Assembly: GCA_017308235.1 (NCBI GenBank) | Contig: JAFKFL010000025.1 | Coordinates: 1-64,000 of the forward strand | Length of the DNA stretch: 64,000 nt | Direction of reading: 5' to 3' | From: Alphaproteobacteria bacterium | GTDB taxonomy: Bacteria; Pseudomonadota; Alphaproteobacteria; Reyranellales; Reyranellaceae | Part shown: positions 59,767 to 64,000 of the stretch, piece after piece | Position numbering within the stretch: position 1 is the stretch's first letter | Layout of the letters: every line of letters begins with the position of its first letter | Position numbers and translations under genes: made by a program | Notes under the pieces: generated by a model | What the model was told of the DNA's origin: nothing | The model's input: the letters and a program-made list of their open reading frames with translations, nothing else | Database searches by the model: none

Positions 59767-62036
59767 ACGCTCCGGTTTCAGAACGCTCCGACAACAAGTG
59801 GATTGGCCAACGCACCGTCCGGCCCGACGGCGCGGAGAAGGTCACCGGCCGCGCGGCCTATGCCGCCGACACGACCATGCCTGGCATGATCTGGGGCAAG
59901 GTGTTGCGCAGTCCGCATCCGCACGCGCGCATCCGCTCGATCGACACCTCGAAGGCCGAGAAGCTGCCGGGCGTGAAGGCGGTGATGACCGCCAAGGACA
60001 TCGTCGACTTCCCGCTCGACAAGTCGGTGATGCTGGGCATCCAGGACATGCGCTGGATGTGCCGCAACGTCATGGCGCGCGAGAAGGCGCTGTTCGCCGG
60101 CCATCCGGTCGCAGCCGTGGCTGCGATGTCGGAGAAGATCGCCGACGAGGCCTGCAAGCTGATCGAGGTCGATTACGAGGTCCTGCCCTGGGTGATCGAC
60201 GTCGAGGAGGCGATGAAGCCCGACGCCCCCATCCTGCACGACTTCATCAAGTTCGAGGGCAAGCCCTCCAACATCGCAGGCAAGATTGAGCACAAGCTCG
60301 GCGACGTCGAGAAGGGCTTCGCCGAAGCCGATGTCGTGATCGAGCGCAGCTTCCGTACCAAGCCCGTGCACCAGGGCTATATCGAGCCGCACGCCTGCCT
60401 GGTCAGCGTCTCGGACGGCAAGGCCACGGTGTGGAGCTCGAGCCAGGGCCAGTTCATGGTCCGGGCCATGAGCGCCTACCTCACGGGCCTGCCGCAGAAT
60501 GATATCCGCGCCATTCCGGCGGAGATCGGCGGCGGCTTCGGCGGCAAGACCATCATCTACCTCGAACCGCTGGCGCTGATCCTGTCCCGGAAAACCGGCC
60601 GGCCGGTGAAGATGGCGATGACCCGCGAGGAGGTGTTCCGCGCTTCGGGTCCGACCTCCGGCTCCTACAGCAAGGTGAAGATCGGCGCCAAGAAGGACGG
60701 CACGATCGTCGCCGCGCAGGGCACCTTCTGCCTGCAGGCCGGCGCGCTTCCGGGTTCGCCCATCCGCGGTGCGGCGGGCTGCGCCTTCGCGCCCTACAAC
60801 ATCGCGAACGTGCACTCCGTCGGCTTCGACGTGGTGTCCAACCGCTCCAAGGTCGCGGCCTATCGCGCGCCCGGCGCGCCGCTCGGCTGCTATGCCACCG
60901 AGTGCGTGCTGGACGAGGTGGCCGAGGCGCTGAAGATGGATCCGCTCAAGCTCCGGCTGAAGAATGCGGCACGGGAGGGCACCAAGGCCGCGCATGGTCC
61001 GGTCTTTCCGCGCATCGGTTTCGTCGAGACGATCGAAGGCGCCGTCAACCACGACCACTACAAGACGCCGCTGCCCAAGGCGACCAACGGCCGGCTCTAC
61101 GGCCGCGGCATCGCCAGCGGCTTCTGGTTCAATGCCGGCGGCGAGTCGAGTGCCCAGGTGAATATCAACGAGGACGGCACCGTCGTCGTGATCACCGGCC
61201 ATCCCGACATTGGCGGCTCGCGCGCCTCGACGGCCAACATCGTGGCCGAGCTTTTGGGAATCGATTACCGCAAGGTGTCGGTGCTGATCGGCGACACCAG
61301 CGTGATCGGTTTCAGCAACCTCACGGGCGGCAGCCGCGTCACCTATGCCTCGGCGATGGTGGCGACACAGTCGACCGAACAGGTGATCACGACGCTTAAG
61401 GAACGCGCCGCCAAGATCTGGAAGATCGATCCCGACGCCGTCGTCTGGGAGAACGGCGAGGCTCGCCCGGCTGGCGACAACGCCGGCAAGTTCGAGCCGC
61501 TGACGCTCGCCCAGCTTGCGGCGCAGGCCACCGCGACCGGCGGCCCGATCGGCGCCGGCAAGCAGCTCAACACGACGGGCGCCGAAGGCGGCTTCGCCAC
61601 GCACGTCTGCGACGTCGAGGTCGATCCCGAGCTCGGCATCGCGCGCGTGATCCGCTACACCTCGTTGCAGGATGTGGGTCGCGCCATCCACCCGGGCTAC
61701 GTCGAAGGTCAGATGCAGGGCGGTGCGTCGCAAGGCATCGGCTGGGCGCTGAGCGAGGAATACATCTACGACAAGAACGGCAAGCTCGATAATGCGGGCT
61801 TCCTCGACTACCGCATGCCCGTGACCTCGGACTTGCCGATGCTCGACGCGGTCATCATCGAAGTGCCGAATCCGAAGCATCCGCAGGGCGTGCGCGGCGT
61901 CGGCGAGGTGCCGATCGTGCCGCCGCTCGCGGCGGTGTCGAACGCGGTCTATAACGCGCTCGGCACGCGCTTCTACAGCCTGCCCATGTCACCACCGAAG
62001 GTGCTGGAGGCGTTGCAGGCGAAGTCTAAGGCGTAA
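59763..62036 (+). CDS. Molybdenum hydroxylase large (Mo) subunit, xanthine dehydrogenase family
   Basis: ATG at 59763, 757 residues. Start WIGQRTVRPDGAEKVTGRAA, then GQFMVRAMSAYLTGLP, EIGGGFGGKTIIYLEPLA, AYRAPGAPLGCYATE (about 366-379), and the catalytic Glu in GVRGVGEVPIVPPL (about 715). The active-site loop AYRAPGAP is not the AYxCSFR of form I CO dehydrogenase nor AYRGAGR of form II, so an aldehyde or N-heterocycle substrate is likely. No XdhC/CoxD maturation gene is in view. Followed by a strong palindrome. Confidence 0.94.
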   Translation: MNAPVSERSDNKWIGQRTVRPDGAEKVTGRAAYAADTTMPGMIWGKVLRSPHPHARIRSIDTSKAEKLPGVKAVMTAKDIVDFPLDKSVMLGIQDMRWMCRNVMAREKALFAGHPVAAVAAMSEKIADEACKLIEVDYEVLPWVIDVEEAMKPDAPILHDFIKFEGKPSNIAGKIEHKLGDVEKGFAEADVVIERSFRTKPVHQGYIEPHACLVSVSDGKATVWSSSQGQFMVRAMSAYLTGLPQNDIRAIPAEIGGGFGGKTIIYLEPLALILSRKTGRPVKMAMTREEVFRASGPTSGSYSKVKIGAKKDGTIVAAQGTFCLQAGALPGSPIRGAAGCAFAPYNIANVHSVGFDVVSNRSKVAAYRAPGAPLGCYATECVLDEVAEALKMDPLKLRLKNAAREGTKAAHGPVFPRIGFVETIEGAVNHDHYKTPLPKATNGRLYGRGIASGFWFNAGGESSAQVNINEDGTVVVITGHPDIGGSRASTANIVAELLGIDYRKVSVLIGDTSVIGFSNLTGGSRVTYASAMVATQSTEQVITTLKERAAKIWKIDPDAVVWENGEARPAGDNAGKFEPLTLAQLAAQATATGGPIGAGKQLNTTGAEGGFATHVCDVEVDPELGIARVIRYTSLQDVGRAIHPGYVEGQMQGGASQGIGWALSEEYIYDKNGKLDNAGFLDYRMPVTSDLPMLDAVIIEVPNPKHPQGVRGVGEVPIVPPLAAVSNAVYNALGTRFYSLPMSPPKVLEALQAKSKA

Positions 62037-62051
62037 AAGAGCCTGATCGGT

Positions 62052-62078
62052 TCTCCTCCGGTGTCACACCGGAGGAGA
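62052..62078. terminator. Perfect 12-bp palindrome at convergent gene ends
   Basis: TCTCCTCCGGTG and CACCGGAGGAGA flank a 3-base loop, between the Mo subunit stop and the end of the minus-strand small gene. No T-run, so a bidirectional Rho-type or mRNA end hairpin is likelier than a classic terminator. Confidence 0.5.
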
Positions 62079-62285
62079 GGCGAGGTCGGTTTCCCTGAGC
62101 CAGCCATCGAGGAGCAGGCCGTTGAAGGCGACGGCGCCATCTTGTGTATGCTCGTGGTGCCATTCCGTATAGTCGGTGGCCCAAGACGGAGACCACTCGA
62201 TCACTCGGTCGCTCAGCCGGTCATGGACCAGGGCGGGACGACTGGGATCGAAGTCACTCATCGATTTGAAATTCTTCTGCGACAT
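62064..62285 (-). CDS. Small hypothetical protein, 73 residues
   Basis: Begins MSQKNFKSMSDFDPSRPALV and continues HDRLSDRVIEWSPSWATDYT, EWHHEHTQDG. Hydrophilic, Trp/His/Asp-rich, no membrane span. Internal start MSDFDPSRP at residue 9 also fits. The amino acid mix and GTGAGG upstream suggest a real small gene, but I do not recognise it. Confidence 0.55.
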   Translation of the reverse strand: MSQKNFKSMSDFDPSRPALVHDRLSDRVIEWSPSWATDYTEWHHEHTQDGAVAFNGLLLDGWLRETDLASPPV

Positions 62286-62455
62286 CGTGGCCTCACGCTT
62301 GGGTATGGTGGGACCATGGTGCCGGCGACCCCTACTGCTGATCGAGTGTCAAACCTGTGCCAGCAGAATCATTTTTGTGGCAGACCAATATATTGCGGCC
62401 AGAACTTCAAGGTAGGCCATAGCCTTAGCGCAATCCGACTTGCGCCAGCTCGACG

Positions 62456-64000
62456 TCAATCGAAAGCGACGACGTGCCGGATCTGGAACCCGCCCAGCAG
62501 CTCGGCACAGCGCTTCTTGATCGCCTCGCGTGAGGGCGAACCCGCAACCCGCACCTCGGCCAGCGTGCCGTAGGTTGCGTCGTTGCGTACCGTCACCTCG
62601 GCCTTCACGCCTTCGGCCTTCAAGGGTGCCAGCGCTGCATCGAACGCGCGCTGGGCCGCGTCGAGGCGCAGCGCGGGCTTGAAGATCTTGCCGACGCCAG
62701 TCACCGGCATCACCGGGATCGGCACGACCTGCACCGGCACGGCGGCGCGCTCGGGAATCTCCTTGCGGCAGAACTCGCGCAATTCGTCGGGCGTCGCTAC
62801 GGCGTTGGGCTTCAGCTGCACGAAGGCCATCGGCAGCTCGCCGGCATAGGTGTCGGGCAGGCCGACGGCGGCCGCGGTCTCGACGGCGAGATGGCGCGTG
62901 AGCGCCTCCTCGATCATCACCGGATCGATGTTGTGGCCGCCGCGGATGATCAGGTCCTTCGAGCGGCCGGTGAGCCAGACATAACCGTCCGCGTCGAGCC
63001 GGCCGAGATCGCCGGAATCGAGCCAGCCGTCGGCAAGCATCGCGCCCTTGTTGTGGTACGGGTTGAGGTAGCCCGGCGTTACCTGCGGGCCGCGCATCAG
63101 CACATGGCCGATCTCGCCTGCCGTGCAGTCGCTCCGGATCGCGCCGTCGGGCGCCACATCGGCGATGCGCACTTCGAGATAAGGAAGGCGCAAGCCGACC
63201 GAGCCGGGACGGTGGTCGCCGTGTCTCGGATTCATGGTCGAATAGCAGTGCACCTCGGTCATGCCGTAACCCTCGATCACCGGCACGCCAATCTCGCTCT
63301 CGATGCGGCGGATCAGCTCGACCGGCACCGTCGAGCCGCCGGTCACGAAGCACTGCAGCGACGAGAGATCATGTCCGTCGCGCGGCACGTTCATGATGGC
63401 GGCAAGCGTCGTCGGCACCGCGCCCCCCACCGTCACCTTGTTGCGCTCGACGATGCCCCAATAGTCGCGCACCACGTTGGGATTGCGGGCACCGAGCGGC
63501 GTCGGGATCACCACCGTCCAACCGCTCGCGATCGCCGACAAGGCGCCAAAGATCGAACCGCCGACATGGAACTGCGGCAGCGGATTGAGGAGCACCGTGC
63601 CCGGTCCGAGATCGAAGAAGAGCGCGTTGCTCCAGGCCGCGAGCGCCAGCGCGCCGTGCGTATGCTGCGCGAGCTTCGGCAGCCCCGTCGTGCCGCCGGT
63701 ATGGAACAGCGCCGCGACGGTATCGCGCTCGAGCTTCTTGGGCGCCACGAGCTTGTCGCCCGGCTGCCGGGCGCAAGCTGCTTCGTACTCGATCACGCCA
63801 GGCATGGGCGCGCTCTCGCTGCCTCCGACGCGGAACACTTTCAGTCCAGGCAAGGCAGCGCGGATCGCCTCGACCTTGGGCCAGATGTCGGCAAACAGCG
63901 AGGCATCGGCGGCGACCAAGGCCTTGGCGCCGGCCTCCTTCATGATGCCCGCGATCTGCGAGGCGTCGAGGAAGTAGTTCACCGGATTGGCGATGGCCGC
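62456..64000 (-). CDS. AMP-dependent acyl-CoA synthetase, 5' end outside the window
   Basis: The frame is open to base 64000 (upstream codons read AAIANPVNYF), so the start lies beyond the window; about 514 residues are visible. AMP-binding motif LFHTGGTTGLPKLAQHTHGA, then YGMTEVHCYSTMNPRHG, RSKDLIIRGGHNIDPVMIEE and the C-terminal VTGVGKIFKPALRLD loop with the catalytic Lys. The layout is that of cyclohexanecarboxylate/long-chain-type ligases. Activates an organic acid; convergent with the 73-residue gene region. Confidence 0.94.
   Translation of the reverse strand, partial: AAIANPVNYFLDASQIAGIMKEAGAKALVAADASLFADIWPKVEAIRAALPGLKVFRVGGSESAPMPGVIEYEAACARQPGDKLVAPKKLERDTVAALFHTGGTTGLPKLAQHTHGALALAAWSNALFFDLGPGTVLLNPLPQFHVGGSIFGALSAIASGWTVVIPTPLGARNPNVVRDYWGIVERNKVTVGGAVPTTLAAIMNVPRDGHDLSSLQCFVTGGSTVPVELIRRIESEIGVPVIEGYGMTEVHCYSTMNPRHGDHRPGSVGLRLPYLEVRIADVAPDGAIRSDCTAGEIGHVLMRGPQVTPGYLNPYHNKGAMLADGWLDSGDLGRLDADGYVWLTGRSKDLIIRGGHNIDPVMIEEALTRHLAVETAAAVGLPDTYAGELPMAFVQLKPNAVATPDELREFCRKEIPERAAVPVQVVPIPVMPVTGVGKIFKPALRLDAAQRAFDAALAPLKAEGVKAEVTVRNDATYGTLAEVRVAGSPSREAIKKRCAELLGGFQIRHVVAFD

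Noticed and set aside
59778-61880. 700-codon minus-strand ORF opposite the molybdenum subunit
   Set aside because: Shadow frame; the plus strand encodes the conserved Mo-binding subunit.
59763-62036. Carbon monoxide dehydrogenase CoxL
   Set aside because: The active-site loop AYRAPGAP fits neither form I nor form II CODH.
1-64000. tRNA, rRNA, CRISPR or insertion sequence
   Set aside because: No transposase frames, no regularly spaced short repeats, and no visible cloverleaf or rRNA-like stretch. The palindromes are scattered singly and are not CRISPR repeats.

Overview
The window is high-GC, densely coded chromosomal DNA. The organism is most likely a metabolically versatile soil or water alphaproteobacterium with a large genome. 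The family mix supports this: two class III CoA-transferases, a Bug/TctC binding protein, two hydantoinase B genes, two peptide-type ABC systems, an orphan peptide-binding protein, a CoxMSL-type molybdenum hydroxylase, CsbD and DUF2848. Hyphomicrobiales or Reyranella-like lineages fit, but this is inference from gene content. I saw no rRNA, tRNA, CRISPR array, insertion sequence, integrase or phage gene, so nothing points to a genomic island.

Layout. 1-1263 is the end of an amidase gene. 1549-1749 encodes CsbD with a possible general-stress promoter. 2253-7653 (minus strand) is a catabolic block: SDR, DUF1445 hydro-lyase and DUF2848 genes, then an MFS transporter and a class III CoA-transferase. 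8252-11296 carries a Ser/Thr kinase with MORN repeats and a CysG-like protein whose methyltransferase domain is cut short. 11410-15153 holds an exported DUF882 peptidase, a macrodomain protein, a DUF924 protein, a GNAT acetyltransferase and a sulfatase. 15224-20101 has a Bug binding protein divergent from hyuB-hyuA. 20122-23811 encodes a GST, an M17 aminopeptidase, a cupin-like protein and a 2-hydroxyacid dehydrogenase. 23983-29720 is a complete yejABEF-type peptide/microcin ABC transporter.

29904-30830 is the most interesting locus. It is a GrdB-family gene interrupted by one in-frame TGA, and the downstream codons give a U-x-x-C motif. A perfect 6-bp hairpin with a GU-containing loop lies just after the TGA. 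I read it as one selenoprotein gene of 308 residues, not two ORFs. A CoA-transferase gene follows.

32259-38526 has an exported isoaspartate-methyltransferase-like protein and a coupled run: spermidine-synthase-like membrane protein, exported hydrolase, PhnZ-like HD protein and PLP-dependent dehydratase. 38531-46819 (minus strand) has an Hsp70-like protein, a tri-haem cytochrome c, and an operon of acyl-CoA synthetase, quinone oxidoreductase, PaaI thioesterase and a solute-binding protein, then a VOC protein. 47059-54344 is a second peptide ABC operon ending in a second hyuB. 54355-58221 holds a nuclease-like protein, a 2OG oxygenase, an MFS exporter and two small membrane proteins. 58412-62036 is the molybdenum hydroxylase operon. 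The window ends inside an acyl-CoA synthetase gene.

At least twelve intergenic palindromic elements of four sequence families (A-D, 50-110 bp, one of them a half copy) punctuate the gene ends. They are the dominant repeats of the window and probably act as REP/BIME-like elements.
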